NCBI RefSeq assembly: GCF_018687535.1
Contig: NZ_CP061295.1
Span: 186,001 to 250,000, forward strand
Direction: 5' to 3'
DNA length: 64,000 nucleotides
From: Polynucleobacter sp. MWH-S4W17
GTDB lineage: Bacteria > Pseudomonadota > Gammaproteobacteria > Burkholderiales > Burkholderiaceae
Shown here piece after piece: positions 8,115 through 16,663 of the stretch. The translations under genes and the position numbers were made by a program. A model generated the notes under the pieces. The model was not told where the DNA came from, ran no database searches, and saw only the letters and a program-made list of their open reading frames with translations. Every line of letters starts with the position of its first letter. Positions within the stretch are counted from its first letter, which is position 1.

Positions 8115-8375
8115 ATGGCACAGAAAAAAGGCGGCGGCTCAACACGAAATGGCCGCGACTCAGAATCGAAACGCTTAGGCGTTAAGGTATTTGGCGGCGA
8201 GCATATTAATGCTGGCAGCATCATCATTCGTCAACGTGGCACACGTGTTCATCCAGGTGCTAACGTTGGTATTGGCAAGGATCACACTTTGTTCGCCTTG
8301 ATTGACGGACAAGTGGAATTCGGCGTTAAGGGTGCTTTGAAGAAGGCCCAAGTTTCAGTCTTGCCTCGTTCATAA
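8115..8375 (+). CDS. rpmA: 50S ribosomal protein L27
   Basis: An 86-residue protein with the L27 start [20 protein letters not shown], whose N-terminal tail reaches towards the peptidyl-transferase centre, and the conserved [22 protein letters not shown]. Length matches the family (about 85). A good GGAG lies at 8104-8107. It forms the usual pair with rplU, and a strong hairpin terminator follows at 8434-8459, just before obgE. Confidence 0.97.
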   Translation: MAQKKGGGSTRNGRDSESKRLGVKVFGGEHINAGSIIIRQRGTRVHPGANVGIGKDHTLFALIDGQVEFGVKGALKKAQVSVLPRS

Positions 8376-8433
8376 GGCAGCCTGACTGAGACACGTTTGA
8401 TTCAGATTTATTCCGAATTTAACTCTTAGGAAC

Positions 8434-8459
8434 AGGCCTCGCTAAGCGAGGCCTTTTTT
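8434..8459 (+). terminator. Rho-independent terminator between rpmA and obgE
   Basis: An 8-bp perfect stem (AGGCCTCG 8434-8441 with CGAGGCCT 8447-8454, 5-base loop) is followed by a six-T run. The obgE ATG is only 9 bases past the stem. The only Shine-Dalgarno-like GAGG (8448-8451) lies in the 3' arm. Confidence 0.88.
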
Positions 8460-8463
8460 ATTC

Positions 8464-9552
8464 ATGAAATTTATAGACGAAGCACGTATCGAAGTGATAG
8501 CAGGGCAAGGTGGCGCCGGGAGTGCCTCTATGCGCCGCGAAAAGTTCATTGAATTTGGCGGGCCTGATGGTGGAGACGGTGGCAAAGGCGGTAGCGTCTG
8601 GGCAATAGCCGATCGCAACATCAATACCTTGATTGATTACCGCTACGCAAAAACACATACTGCAAAAAATGGTGAGCCTGGTCGTGGCGCAGATTGCTAT
8701 GGCCGCGCTGGTGACGATATCGAGTTACGGATGCCAGTTGGCACAATCATTGCCGACTATGAAACTGGTGAACCCATTGCTGACTTAACTACCCATGGTG
8801 AGCGCTTATGTTTGGCGCAGGGCGGTGTTGGTGGTTGGGGCAATATTCACTTTAAGAGTAGTACGAATAGGGCGCCACGTCAAAAGACGAATGGCAAAGA
8901 AGGTGAACGCCGTAAGCTGAAGCTCGAATTAAAAGTATTGGCCGACGTTGGTTTATTGGGTATGCCTAATGCGGGTAAATCTACCTTGATTACTGCAGTT
9001 TCGAATGCTCGTCCAAAGATTGCGGATTATCCATTCACTACTTTGCATCCAAATTTGGGTGTAGTGCGTGTGGGAGCTGAACGCAGTTTTGTGATCGCTG
9101 ATATTCCTGGTTTGATTGAAGGCGCGGCTGAAGGCGCTGGTCTGGGTCATCGCTTCTTGCGCCATTTACAACGTACAGGCGTATTGCTGCATTTGGTTGA
9201 TATTGCTCCATTTGATGCAAATGTTGATCCAGTGGCAGATGCTGTAGCGATTGTGAATGAATTGCGTAAGTACGACGAAGCTTTGGTTGAGAAGCCGCGT
9301 TGGCTAGTCTTAAATAAAGTGGACATGATTCCAGAAGAAGATCGCAAGAAAGTCGTTGCTGACTTTATAAAGCGCTTTAAATGGAAAGGCCCCGTCTTCG
9401 AGATCTCAGCCTTAACAGGCTTGGGTTGCGACAAGCTTTGCTATTCTTTACAGGATTATTTGGATTCTGTACGTCGTGACCGAGATGATGCGGATGAGCG
9501 CGCTCAAGATCCGCGTTATCAAGATCAGCTAGAAGATAAAAAACCAGATTAA
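8464..9552 (+). CDS. obgE: Obg-family GTPase (CgtA)
   Basis: A 362-residue essential GTPase tied to 50S ribosome assembly and stringent control. Domains: an N-terminal glycine-rich OBG fold (about 1-158, beginning [17 protein letters not shown]), then a G domain with the G1 loop GMPNAGKST (about 166-174), switch [16 protein letters not shown], and NKVD for guanine recognition. The acidic C-terminal tail ([11 protein letters not shown]...) is typical of the variable Obg tail. The ATG follows a terminator almost directly and lacks a free Shine-Dalgarno. proB follows after 21 bases. Confidence 0.96.
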   Translation: MKFIDEARIEVIAGQGGAGSASMRREKFIEFGGPDGGDGGKGGSVWAIADRNINTLIDYRYAKTHTAKNGEPGRGADCYGRAGDDIELRMPVGTIIADYETGEPIADLTTHGERLCLAQGGVGGWGNIHFKSSTNRAPRQKTNGKEGERRKLKLELKVLADVGLLGMPNAGKSTLITAVSNARPKIADYPFTTLHPNLGVVRVGAERSFVIADIPGLIEGAAEGAGLGHRFLRHLQRTGVLLHLVDIAPFDANVDPVADAVAIVNELRKYDEALVEKPRWLVLNKVDMIPEEDRKKVVADFIKRFKWKGPVFEISALTGLGCDKLCYSLQDYLDSVRRDRDDADERAQDPRYQDQLEDKKPD

Positions 9553-9573
9553 ACATTTCATTCGCCTTTTGCT

Positions 9574-10368
9574 ATGAACGCTAAAAAAACTCAACGGATT
9601 GTTGTCAAAGTAGGATCTAGCCTAGTCACCAATAATGGTGAAGGCTTGGATCATGCTGCGATTGCAATGTGGGCTGAGCAAATGGCTGGGCTATTAAAGG
9701 CAGGTCATGAGGTGTTGATGGTGAGCTCAGGCGCTATTGCTGAAGGCATGCAGCGTCTGGGTTGGACTAAGCGCCCACAAGAAATTCACCAACTACAAGC
9801 CGCTGCTGCAGTCGGTCAGATGGGTTTGGTTCAGGTTTATGAAAGCTGTTTTGCGCGCTTCAATCTCCGTAGCGCTCAGGTCTTGCTGACTAATGCAGAC
9901 TTAGCTGATGCTGAACGGAATGCCAATGCTAGAGCTACCCTCGATACTTTGTTGAAGTTGGGTGTAGTTCCCATCATTAACGAGAATGACACAGTAGTAA
10001 CCGATGAAATTAAGTTTGGTGACAACGACAGCCTTGCCGCTTTAGTAACCAATTTAATTCATGCGGATCTTTTGGTGATTTTGACTGATCAAGGCGGTCT
10101 GTTTACTGCAGATCCACGTCAAAATCCAAATGCCACCTTGCTTGCAGACGCTGTTGCGGGAGATCCTGCTTTAGAAAAAATGGCGGGTGGTGCCGCTAGT
10201 GAGCTCAGTAAGGGTGGTATGTTGACTAAGGTACTGGCAGCAAAGATTGCCGTACAAACCGGCGCAGCTACCGTGATTGCCTCTGGGCGCGAACCTCATG
10301 TGCTTACTCGCCTAATGGCGGGCGAGAAAATTGGGACCTATTTGGCCCCAGCCCCAAATAATCTTTAG
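9574..10368 (+). CDS. proB: Glutamate 5-kinase, short form without PUA domain
   Basis: A 264-residue amino-acid kinase that phosphorylates glutamate in the first step of proline synthesis. [24 protein letters not shown] and [11 protein letters not shown] are all present and in order, as is the [13 protein letters not shown] stretch, so the catalytic AAK domain is whole. The C-terminal PUA domain of the usual 365-375-residue enterobacterial enzyme is missing. The frame ends at 10368, where the convergent CNP1-like gene begins at its own stop, leaving no room for it. ProB without PUA is known in some bacteria and is catalytically competent. proA lies 43 kb away. Confidence 0.93.
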   Translation: MNAKKTQRIVVKVGSSLVTNNGEGLDHAAIAMWAEQMAGLLKAGHEVLMVSSGAIAEGMQRLGWTKRPQEIHQLQAAAAVGQMGLVQVYESCFARFNLRSAQVLLTNADLADAERNANARATLDTLLKLGVVPIINENDTVVTDEIKFGDNDSLAALVTNLIHADLLVILTDQGGLFTADPRQNPNATLLADAVAGDPALEKMAGGAASELSKGGMLTKVLAAKIAVQTGAATVIASGREPHVLTRLMAGEKIGTYLAPAPNNL

Positions 10369-10931
10369 TTGACTACGCCAAAGGAATTAGTTGGTTTTGT
10401 TTGACCAGTGAATCCATTGGGGTTGAGCGATTTAAGAATCGTATTGATATTTTTTTCTTGAGAGCTGAAATTACAAAAAGCTCCTTGTGCTAAAGCTGCT
10501 TGATAGCGATTGGGTACGTTGCTTTGAATATTGCGCCAAGTAGACAAGGGATTCTCTTTCCAGGCGCCATTTTCTAAAGTGCCATAAAGCCGCCACTGAA
10601 ATGAATCACAACGAATGCCTTCATATTGAGTCTGCACGCTACCGCTTGGACTTGTGAGCACGACAATATAGCGAGTCACTCCATCGGCACCAATCAGAAT
10701 AGAGTCAGTATCTACGGCAAATTTAAAGATGGTGTGCTGAGAAACATAAAAAGGCAGTAAGGTAGCCTGGTTCGGTGGGCTTAAGGGCATAGTAGTTGTA
10801 CCCTCTTTAAATACCATGGGTGCAAATGGATCTTCGCCACTAATGAGGGCATCTCCGCCGCATGCAGATAATGCAATGCCGAAGATTGCGGTGCAGCAAG
10901 AGAGATACAGGCGCTTCAGAGAAATAGTCAT
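10365..10931 (-). CDS. CNP1-like family lipoprotein of unknown function
   Basis: A 188-residue predicted lipoprotein: basic start, hydrophobic segment and lipobox LSAC with the acylated Cys near residue 23, so it should sit in the cell envelope. The remainder resembles the CNP1-like family seen in betaproteobacteria ([31 protein letters not shown]......YQ.AL). No function is known for this family. Its ATG overlaps the rppH stop by 4 bases (ATGA), so the two are translationally coupled, an arrangement I recall as common in this group. It ends overlapping proB's stop. Confidence 0.75.
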   Translation of the reverse strand: MTISLKRLYLSCCTAIFGIALSACGGDALISGEDPFAPMVFKEGTTTMPLSPPNQATLLPFYVSQHTIFKFAVDTDSILIGADGVTRYIVVLTSPSGSVQTQYEGIRCDSFQWRLYGTLENGAWKENPLSTWRNIQSNVPNRYQAALAQGAFCNFSSQEKNINTILKSLNPNGFTGQTKPTNSFGVVN

Positions 10932-11527
10932 GTGGATTGATCGTTTGGGTTGTCGTCTTTCGGATGTTCGTGAGAGCCACCGTAAAAAGACTGAATTAAA
11001 TCAAGAGGGGATCCCCAGGCAAGTTGCTGCATACGCATGCCACGGGATAAGAAACGCGCTAATTCTGAAAGCGCAAGTTGATAAACTTCACGTTTAAAGC
11101 CAATGACTGCATCTAGTTGAATCCAGAAGGGTACCCAGCGCCAGGCATCGAATTCGGGGTGTTCTGAAGCGCGTAGTTGGATATCGCTATCTAGACCTAC
11201 GAGACGCAAGAGAAACCAAATTTGTTTTTGACCGCGGTATGCTGCTCTATGGACCCGAGTGGCATGTTGGCGGCGCAAGTATTCCTCAGGGACGTCGTAG
11301 CGAAGCCAATCCCTGGTGCGTCCAATAATTTGGACATGCTCCGGCAGTAAGCCAACCTCCTCTTGCAATTCGCGGTACATAGCCTGTTCAGGGCTTTCAC
11401 CATGCTGAATCCCGCCCTGCGGGAACTGCCACGAATGCTGCCCAACGCGTTTTCCCCAGAAAACCTCGTTACGGCTGTTGAGGAGGACAATGCCGACATT
11501 CGGGCGATACCCTTCACGGTCAAGCAT
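10928..11527 (-). CDS. rppH: RNA pyrophosphohydrolase (Nudix)
   Basis: A 199-residue Nudix hydrolase that removes pyrophosphate from the 5' end of mRNAs, starting RNase E-dependent decay. It starts [17 protein letters not shown], and the Nudix box [23 protein letters not shown] spans residues 38-60 with its REXXEE core. The Gln/Pro-rich QFPQGGI before it is the RppH/IalA signature. The C-terminal 30 residues are longer than in E. coli and polar. It is divergent from proS (48 bases between) and has its own promoter (11563-11590). Confidence 0.94.
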   Translation of the reverse strand: MLDREGYRPNVGIVLLNSRNEVFWGKRVGQHSWQFPQGGIQHGESPEQAMYRELQEEVGLLPEHVQIIGRTRDWLRYDVPEEYLRRQHATRVHRAAYRGQKQIWFLLRLVGLDSDIQLRASEHPEFDAWRWVPFWIQLDAVIGFKREVYQLALSELARFLSRGMRMQQLAWGSPLDLIQSFYGGSHEHPKDDNPNDQST

Positions 11528-11562
11528 GATCGTGCCTCAAATCCTTTAAAATCAACGATTTG

Positions 11563-11590
11563 ATTATATCCATACATGAAAGCCTCACAA
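11563..11590 (-). promoter_or_regulatory. Candidate sigma70 promoter for rppH
   Basis: On the minus strand TTGTGA (11590-11585), 16 bases, then TATAAT (11568-11563). The -10 is perfect and the -35 matches at 4 of 6. It overlaps the first codons of the divergent proS gene. Confidence 0.55.
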
Positions 11591-13318
11591 TCATTTCTCG
11601 CCACGCTAAAAGAAGCCCCCTCCGACGCTGAGGTGGTTTCGCACAAACTCATGGTACGTGCAGGTTTAATTCGTAAGCTCAGCGCAGGCATTTACAACTA
11701 TTTGCCGCTGGGTTTGAAGGTTATCCGCAAAGTAGAAAACATTATTCGTGAGGAAATGAATCGTGCTGGCGCAATTGAATTACTCATGCCAATGATTCAG
11801 CCTGCTGAGTTGTGGCAAGAGACTGGTCGTTGGGAAAAAATGGGTCCAGAGTTGCTGCGCATCAAAGATCGCCATGATCGCGATTTTTTGATTCAGCCAA
11901 CTTCTGAAGAGGTCATTACTGATTTGGCTCGAAATGAGATTAAGAGTTACAAGCAATTGCCAGTGAACTTCTATCAGATACAGACCAAGTTCCGTGATGA
12001 GCGTCGCCCTCGTTTTGGCATCATGCGTGGTCGTGAGTTCAGCATGAAGGATGCCTACTCATTTGATCGCGATGTTGAGGGTCTCAAGAAGTCTTATCAA
12101 ATGATGTTTGATGCTTACACCCGCATCTTTAAGCGTATGGGCCTTCAGTTCCGTGCGGTAACCGCAGATAATGGCGCCATTGGTGGCTCTGGCAGTCAAG
12201 AGTTTCATGTGATTGCCGATACTGGTGAAGATGCGATTGTGTATTGCCCTAGCTCTGATTACGCAGCCAATTTAGAGGCGGCCGAGTCTTTAGCTTTAAT
12301 TTCTACACGTGCCGCTGCAGCTGCTGCGATGGCCAAAGTGCCAACGCCTGACAAGACAAATTGCGCAGATGTAGCAAAGTTCTTAAATATTCCGCTTGAG
12401 AGCACAGTGAAGTCACTATTGTTTGCTGCGGATCAGGAAAAAGGTCCAGCTAAGCTATTTATGTTGTTGGTGCGCGGTGACCATGAGCTTAACGAAGTCA
12501 AAGTAAGCAAAATTCCGGGTATGGCTGAATCACGTTTTGCTACTGAAGCAGAAATCAAACAAGCTTGTAATGCGCCTGCAGGTTATTTAGGTCCCGTCGG
12601 AGTAAGTGCTGACGTGACTGTTGTTGCTGATCGCACGGTCGCTAATATGGCCGACTTTGTCTGTGGCGCCAATGATGCTGGTCATCACTTGACTGGTGTG
12701 AACTGGGGTCGCGATTTGTCTGAGCCTTTAGTGTTGGATATTCGTAACGCGGTGATCGGTGATCCTTCGCCGGATGGCAAAGGGGTTGTTGATATTTGCC
12801 GCGGCATTGAAGTGGGTCACGTATTTCAATTGGGTACTCGTTATTCAGAAGCAATGGGTTGCACTTACTTGGATCAACAGGGCAAAGCCCAGCCGATGGT
12901 GATGGGTTGTTACGGGATCGGTGTTACTCGTTTGCTTGGCGCTGCAATTGAGCAGGGCCATGATGAGAAGGGTATTATCTGGCCGATCTCAATGGCACCC
13001 TTCGAGGTGGTCATTTGCCCAATGGGTTACGAGAAATCAGAAGCCGTTAAAGTCGCATGCGATCAGTTGCATGACGAGCTATTAGCAGCTGGCGTTGATG
13101 TGATTCTGGATGATCGCAATGAACGCCCAGGCGCGATGTTTGCTGACTGGGAGTTAATTGGCGCACCATTCCGTGTAGTGATTGGTGATCGTGGTTTGGC
13201 AGACTCTCAAGTCGAATTTAAGGGCCGCACGGATGCTGAGTCCGAGAACATCCCACTAAATGACATCAAAGCAAAAGTGATTGCTGCAGTTCAAGCAGCG
13301 AAGATCTTAGTTAATTAA
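11576..13318 (+). CDS. proS: Prolyl-tRNA synthetase, bacterial type
   Basis: A 580-residue class II aminoacyl-tRNA synthetase charging tRNA-Pro. It begins [20 protein letters not shown]. Motif 2 lies in [20 protein letters not shown], followed by [10 protein letters not shown] YbaK-like editing insertion occupies about residues 230-390, as in the bacterial architecture. Motif 3 is in [17 protein letters not shown], and a C-terminal anticodon-binding domain follows. Length is about 10 residues over E. coli. No clear Shine-Dalgarno precedes the ATG. It converges with ffh with no gap between the stops. Confidence 0.96.
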   Translation: MKASQSFLATLKEAPSDAEVVSHKLMVRAGLIRKLSAGIYNYLPLGLKVIRKVENIIREEMNRAGAIELLMPMIQPAELWQETGRWEKMGPELLRIKDRHDRDFLIQPTSEEVITDLARNEIKSYKQLPVNFYQIQTKFRDERRPRFGIMRGREFSMKDAYSFDRDVEGLKKSYQMMFDAYTRIFKRMGLQFRAVTADNGAIGGSGSQEFHVIADTGEDAIVYCPSSDYAANLEAAESLALISTRAAAAAAMAKVPTPDKTNCADVAKFLNIPLESTVKSLLFAADQEKGPAKLFMLLVRGDHELNEVKVSKIPGMAESRFATEAEIKQACNAPAGYLGPVGVSADVTVVADRTVANMADFVCGANDAGHHLTGVNWGRDLSEPLVLDIRNAVIGDPSPDGKGVVDICRGIEVGHVFQLGTRYSEAMGCTYLDQQGKAQPMVMGCYGIGVTRLLGAAIEQGHDEKGIIWPISMAPFEVVICPMGYEKSEAVKVACDQLHDELLAAGVDVILDDRNERPGAMFADWELIGAPFRVVIGDRGLADSQVEFKGRTDAESENIPLNDIKAKVIAAVQAAKILVN

Positions 13319-14701
13319 TTATTTCTTAAAGAGCCCGCCAATACCCTTGGCGGCTCCTTTTGCAGCCATGGTGGCCATGGTGCGCGCCATTTTTCCACCC
13401 TTGAATTGCTTCATCATGGTTTGCATTTGCTCGAACTGCGCTAGCAGGCGATTGACCTCTTGCACTTCTACGCCAGAGCCGGCGGCAATGCGACGCTTAC
13501 GACTGGCTTTAAGTAATTCAGGCTTTCTGCGCTCCCGAGGAGTCATGCTATCAATAATGCCGCGCATACGCGTAGTTTGTTTATCTGCATTGCTGAGATT
13601 TGCTTTGGAGGCGGCTTGTGCCATTTGGCTGGGTAACTTATCCATCAGACTAGCCATGCCACCCATCTTTTGCATTTGCATGAGTTGATCTCTAAAATCC
13701 TCTAGATCAAAACCACCTTTAGAAATCTTGCTGGCTAATTTTTCTGCCTTGGCAACGTCAACGTGTTGCTGAGCTTGCTCAACTAGAGCCAGAATATCGC
13801 CCATGCCCAGAATGCGATTTGCCATGCGTTCAGCATCAAATGCCTCTAGACCATCCATCTTTTCGGCGACGCCGATAAATTTGAGTGGAACACCAGTTAC
13901 CTGTCGAACGGAGAGGGCTGCACCACCCCGAGAGTCGCCATCTAACTTAGTCAGGATCACGCCGGTAAGCGGGAGCGCTTCATGGAAGGCTTTAGCAGTA
14001 TTGACAGCATCTTGACCCAGCATGGCGTCAACTACAAATAGGGTTTCAATTGGATTGAGGCTGGCATGCAAAGTTTTTATTTCTTGCATGAGGGCTTCAT
14101 CAATACCAAGACGTCCTGCGGTATCCACAATCACCACATCAAAGTAATGGCGGCGTGCCCAATCTAGGGCAGCTACAGCAATGTCATTTGGTTTTTGACT
14201 AATGTCGCTCGGAAAAAACTCAGCGCCAACCTGCTTGGTAACAGTTTCTAATTGCTCAATCGCAGCAGGACGATAGACGTCACAAGAAACAGTCAGAACC
14301 TTCTTTTTCTTTTTCTCCTTCAACCACTTGGCGAGTTTGCCAACGGATGTCGTTTTACCCGCACCTTGTAAGCCGGCCATCAAGATAACTGCAGGAGGCT
14401 GGGTAGCAAGATTGAGTTCGCCGCTTTGATTGGTGTCGCCCATCATGACTTGGGCGAGTTCACGTTGAACTACGCCAACCAGAGCTTGTCCAGGACTGAG
14501 GCTCCCAACCACTTCCTCGCCAAGGGCTTTAAATTTGATTTGCTCAAGCAGTGACTTCACTACTGGCAGCGCTACGTCAGCCTCTAGCAAGGCCAAACGG
14601 ATTTCCCGCAGCATTTCTGCGGTATTGTCTTCAGTGAGGCGGGCTTGGCCCCGCATTGTTTTAACAACGCGTGATAGGCGGTCGGTGAGGTTTTCTAGCA
14701 T
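13319..14701 (-). CDS. ffh: Signal recognition particle protein Ffh (SRP54)
   Basis: A 460-residue SRP GTPase that binds signal sequences and 4.5S RNA and targets inner-membrane proteins to FtsY. Order: N domain (1-90), G domain with P-loop GLQGAGKTT (residues 110-118), DTAGR and TKLDGDSRGG, then a Met-rich M domain (about 300-460) carrying the RNA-binding motif SGVEVQEVNRLLAQFEQM. Length is normal. The divergent ypjD starts 21 bases away, a conserved neighbour of ffh in proteobacteria. Confidence 0.97.
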   Translation of the reverse strand: MLENLTDRLSRVVKTMRGQARLTEDNTAEMLREIRLALLEADVALPVVKSLLEQIKFKALGEEVVGSLSPGQALVGVVQRELAQVMMGDTNQSGELNLATQPPAVILMAGLQGAGKTTSVGKLAKWLKEKKKKKVLTVSCDVYRPAAIEQLETVTKQVGAEFFPSDISQKPNDIAVAALDWARRHYFDVVIVDTAGRLGIDEALMQEIKTLHASLNPIETLFVVDAMLGQDAVNTAKAFHEALPLTGVILTKLDGDSRGGAALSVRQVTGVPLKFIGVAEKMDGLEAFDAERMANRILGMGDILALVEQAQQHVDVAKAEKLASKISKGGFDLEDFRDQLMQMQKMGGMASLMDKLPSQMAQAASKANLSNADKQTTRMRGIIDSMTPRERRKPELLKASRKRRIAAGSGVEVQEVNRLLAQFEQMQTMMKQFKGGKMARTMATMAAKGAAKGIGGLFKK

Positions 14702-14721
14702 TTATCGATTAGACTTTCCAG

Positions 14722-15570
14722 ATGGATATTTTAGGTTACTCAAGTTACGGATGGCTCCCTTCCGCACTTTATTTAGTGCTTTTGCTGGTTTTGAGCTTCA
14801 AAGCCAAGAGCGGCGTGGAGTCTGGACTCTCCAGCACTCTGGTCCAGGCTGCTATTTTTGTGATTTTGGTCATTCATGGGGTGCAATTGCATGACTCCGT
14901 CTTTACCCCTCAAGGCTTTGTATTTGGTTTTGCACAGGATTTGTCCTTGATTGCTTGGGTTGGCCTGGCCTTTTATTGGTTTCAATCTTGGTTTTTACCT
15001 ATCTCAAGCTTACGTTGGATGGCCCTAATGTTTGCGCTCATTTGCGCATTGCTCCCTTCCATTTTTCCAGGGACCCTGCTTTCGCCGAAAGCGGTTTCAG
15101 ATCCTTGGTTTAAGGGGCACTTCGTGGTGGCTACTGTTTCAGTGGGCTTGCTGAGTCTAGCAGCGATGCATGCCATGCTCATGAGCGTTCAAGATCGCGC
15201 ATTGCATCGTCAGTTGGCAATCATTCCCAATGGCCGCCTTGCTCACTGGTTAGAGGATTTGCCCCCGCTCATGACAATGGAAAGTCTTTTGTTCAATTTG
15301 CTCTATGTTGGTTTTGCACTTCTGAGTTTGACCGTCTTCTCGGGTCTACTCTTTTCGCAAACCCTGTTTGGCAGACCTTTGTTGTTTGATCACAAAACCA
15401 TTTTTGCTTTGGTTTCCTGGTTTTTGTTTGCTGGTCTTTTGATAGCGCGTTGGCGAGTAGGGCTGCGTGGCAGAGCGGCTATTCGATGGGTATTAAGTGC
15501 TTATACCGCTTTGTTGCTTGCATATGTCGGCAGTCGTTTTGTAGTTGAAGTCATTCTGCAGAGAGCTTAA
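14722..15570 (+). CDS. ypjD: CcsA/YpjD-type cytochrome c assembly-like inner-membrane protein
   Basis: A 282-residue protein with about eight hydrophobic helices, matching the YpjD/HemX branch of the CcsA-ResC superfamily. Tell-tale stretches are WFKGHFVVATVSVGLLSLAAMHA (a conserved His before a long helix), the LPPLMTMESLLFNLLYVGFALL segment, and DHKTIFALVSWFLFAGLL near the end. Members are haem-handling or cytochrome-related membrane proteins, but YpjD's role is not settled. The position divergent to ffh supports orthology. It is 3 bases upstream of the PP0621-AmpD gene, so the two are very probably co-transcribed. Confidence 0.85.
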   Translation: MDILGYSSYGWLPSALYLVLLLVLSFKAKSGVESGLSSTLVQAAIFVILVIHGVQLHDSVFTPQGFVFGFAQDLSLIAWVGLAFYWFQSWFLPISSLRWMALMFALICALLPSIFPGTLLSPKAVSDPWFKGHFVVATVSVGLLSLAAMHAMLMSVQDRALHRQLAIIPNGRLAHWLEDLPPLMTMESLLFNLLYVGFALLSLTVFSGLLFSQTLFGRPLLFDHKTIFALVSWFLFAGLLIARWRVGLRGRAAIRWVLSAYTALLLAYVGSRFVVEVILQRA

Positions 15571-15573
15571 CCA

Positions 15574-16389
15574 TTGTTTAAGTGGCTTTTATTATTTGCA
15601 GGTGCTGGTCTTTTTTATCTTTGGATTAAGGGTAAGAAGCAAGCGCAGTTCAACGCAGAAAACCCCCCTAAACCTAATAATAAGCCTGAGAGGCCTACTG
15701 CGCCTGAGGTAATGGTGCAATGCCAATACTGCAAAGTGCACCTTCCTCAGCCAGAAGCCTTTACTTTTGACAATCGTTTTTATTGCTCCAAAGAACATCT
15801 TCATGCTCTCGATTCAAATGGTTGGGTTGGGGATGCGCAATGGAGAATTTCGCCTAACCAAGACACTAGACCAGAAAATGTTATCCCTGATTTAGTGGTG
15901 ATTCATCACATCAGTCTTCCCCCAGGCGATTTCAAAAATCAATCATCTAGTCAGCATATAGTCGACTTTTTCCAAAATAAGCTGGACCCAAACAAGCACC
16001 CTTATTTTGCGCAGATTGCCGACCAAAAGGTATCCAGTCATTTTTTGATTACCCGCTCTGGAGATTTAATTCAGTTTGTCTCTACACAGAACAAGGCTTG
16101 GCACGCTGGTATTTCATCATTTTTTGACAGGGAAAAGTGCAATGACTTTTCGATTGGCATTGAGATGGAGGGAGATGGAGATTCGCCATTCGAGGCTTCT
16201 CAGTATCAAGTTTTGGCAAATCTCATTACGAAATTGGCGAGCACTTATCCTCATTTGCAATTTGCGGGACACAGCGACATTGCGCCTGGTCGCAAAACTG
16301 ATCCTGGAATTTATTTTGACTGGAAAAAGTTCCAAAAAGAGACAGGCATTTCTCCTGAAAAACTACCTTTTGGTCTAAGTTCTCGATAG
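15574..16389 (+). CDS. ampD: Fusion of a PP0621-family zinc-binding membrane domain with AmpD (1,6-anhydro-MurNAc-L-Ala amidase)
   Basis: A 271-residue protein starting at TTG 15574, with GAGAG at 15561-15565. Residues 1-19 form a membrane anchor. Residues 50-75 carry a Cys/His cluster (C50, C53, C71, H75) typical of the small PP0621 family, and residues 98-265 are a complete AmpD amidase. AmpD residues inferred from the family: zinc ligands H111, H233 and D243, with E197 and K241 catalytic (motifs HHISLPPG, GIEMEG, GHSDIAPGRKTDPG). AmpD cleaves anhydro-muropeptides in peptidoglycan recycling and is normally a soluble cytoplasmic protein. Here it is predicted to be tethered to the inner membrane. 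In related genomes I recall PP0621 and ampD as neighbouring separate genes. Confidence 0.85.
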   Translation: MFKWLLLFAGAGLFYLWIKGKKQAQFNAENPPKPNNKPERPTAPEVMVQCQYCKVHLPQPEAFTFDNRFYCSKEHLHALDSNGWVGDAQWRISPNQDTRPENVIPDLVVIHHISLPPGDFKNQSSSQHIVDFFQNKLDPNKHPYFAQIADQKVSSHFLITRSGDLIQFVSTQNKAWHAGISSFFDREKCNDFSIGIEMEGDGDSPFEASQYQVLANLITKLASTYPHLQFAGHSDIAPGRKTDPGIYFDWKKFQKETGISPEKLPFGLSSR

Positions 16390-16403
16390 TCTTATTTTTG
16401 TAT

Positions 16404-16425
16404 GTGAGCGTACGCTTACTTTTTT
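16404..16425 (+). terminator. Rho-independent terminator after the PP0621-AmpD gene
   Basis: GTGAGC (16404-16409), loop GTAC, then GCTTAC (16414-16419) make a 6-bp stem with one G-U pair, followed by six T. It is short but well placed, 15 bases past the stop. Confidence 0.55.
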
Positions 16426-16524
16426 AGCCTTTGTCTAAAACGGGTCAAAAAATCCGCACCAAAATGACCCCAGAATAAGTGGAAAACTTAGTAAAAATAC
16501 TAATAAATATTTGTCATAAATGGC

Positions 16525-16553
16525 TTACCAATTATCAAATATTTCCCTATACT
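16525..16553 (+). promoter_or_regulatory. Promoter of the nrdAB operon
   Basis: TTACCA (16525-16530), a 17-base spacer and TATACT (16548-16553) match sigma70 at 4/6 and 5/6. Transcription would start near 16560, leaving a leader of about 100 bases that contains the NrdR box. Confidence 0.65.
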
Positions 16554-16574
16554 TAGTGCCTAATGCGCTTCGAA

Positions 16575-16590
16575 ACACTAGATGTAGTGT
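16575..16590. promoter_or_regulatory. NrdR box upstream of nrdA
   Basis: ACACTAGATGTAGTGT fits the NrdR consensus acaCwAtATaTwGwgt closely and extends to 8-bp perfect arms (AAACACTA/TAGTGTTT). NrdR boxes come in pairs on one DNA face. A degenerate AT-rich partner starts at 16638, 63 bases on (six helical turns), but its right half is poor. It lies just downstream of the predicted start, consistent with repression. Confidence 0.75.
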
Positions 16591-16663
16591 TTGAATCTAG
16601 CAACACCTCATTGTTTTTTAACGATATTTTGTCCAAATAACTATATATATACGCAGGAGCAAC

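Noticed and set aside
11197-11691. 164-codon minus-strand open frame across rppH and proS
   Set aside because: It overlaps two strongly supported genes in another frame and has no recognisable motif.
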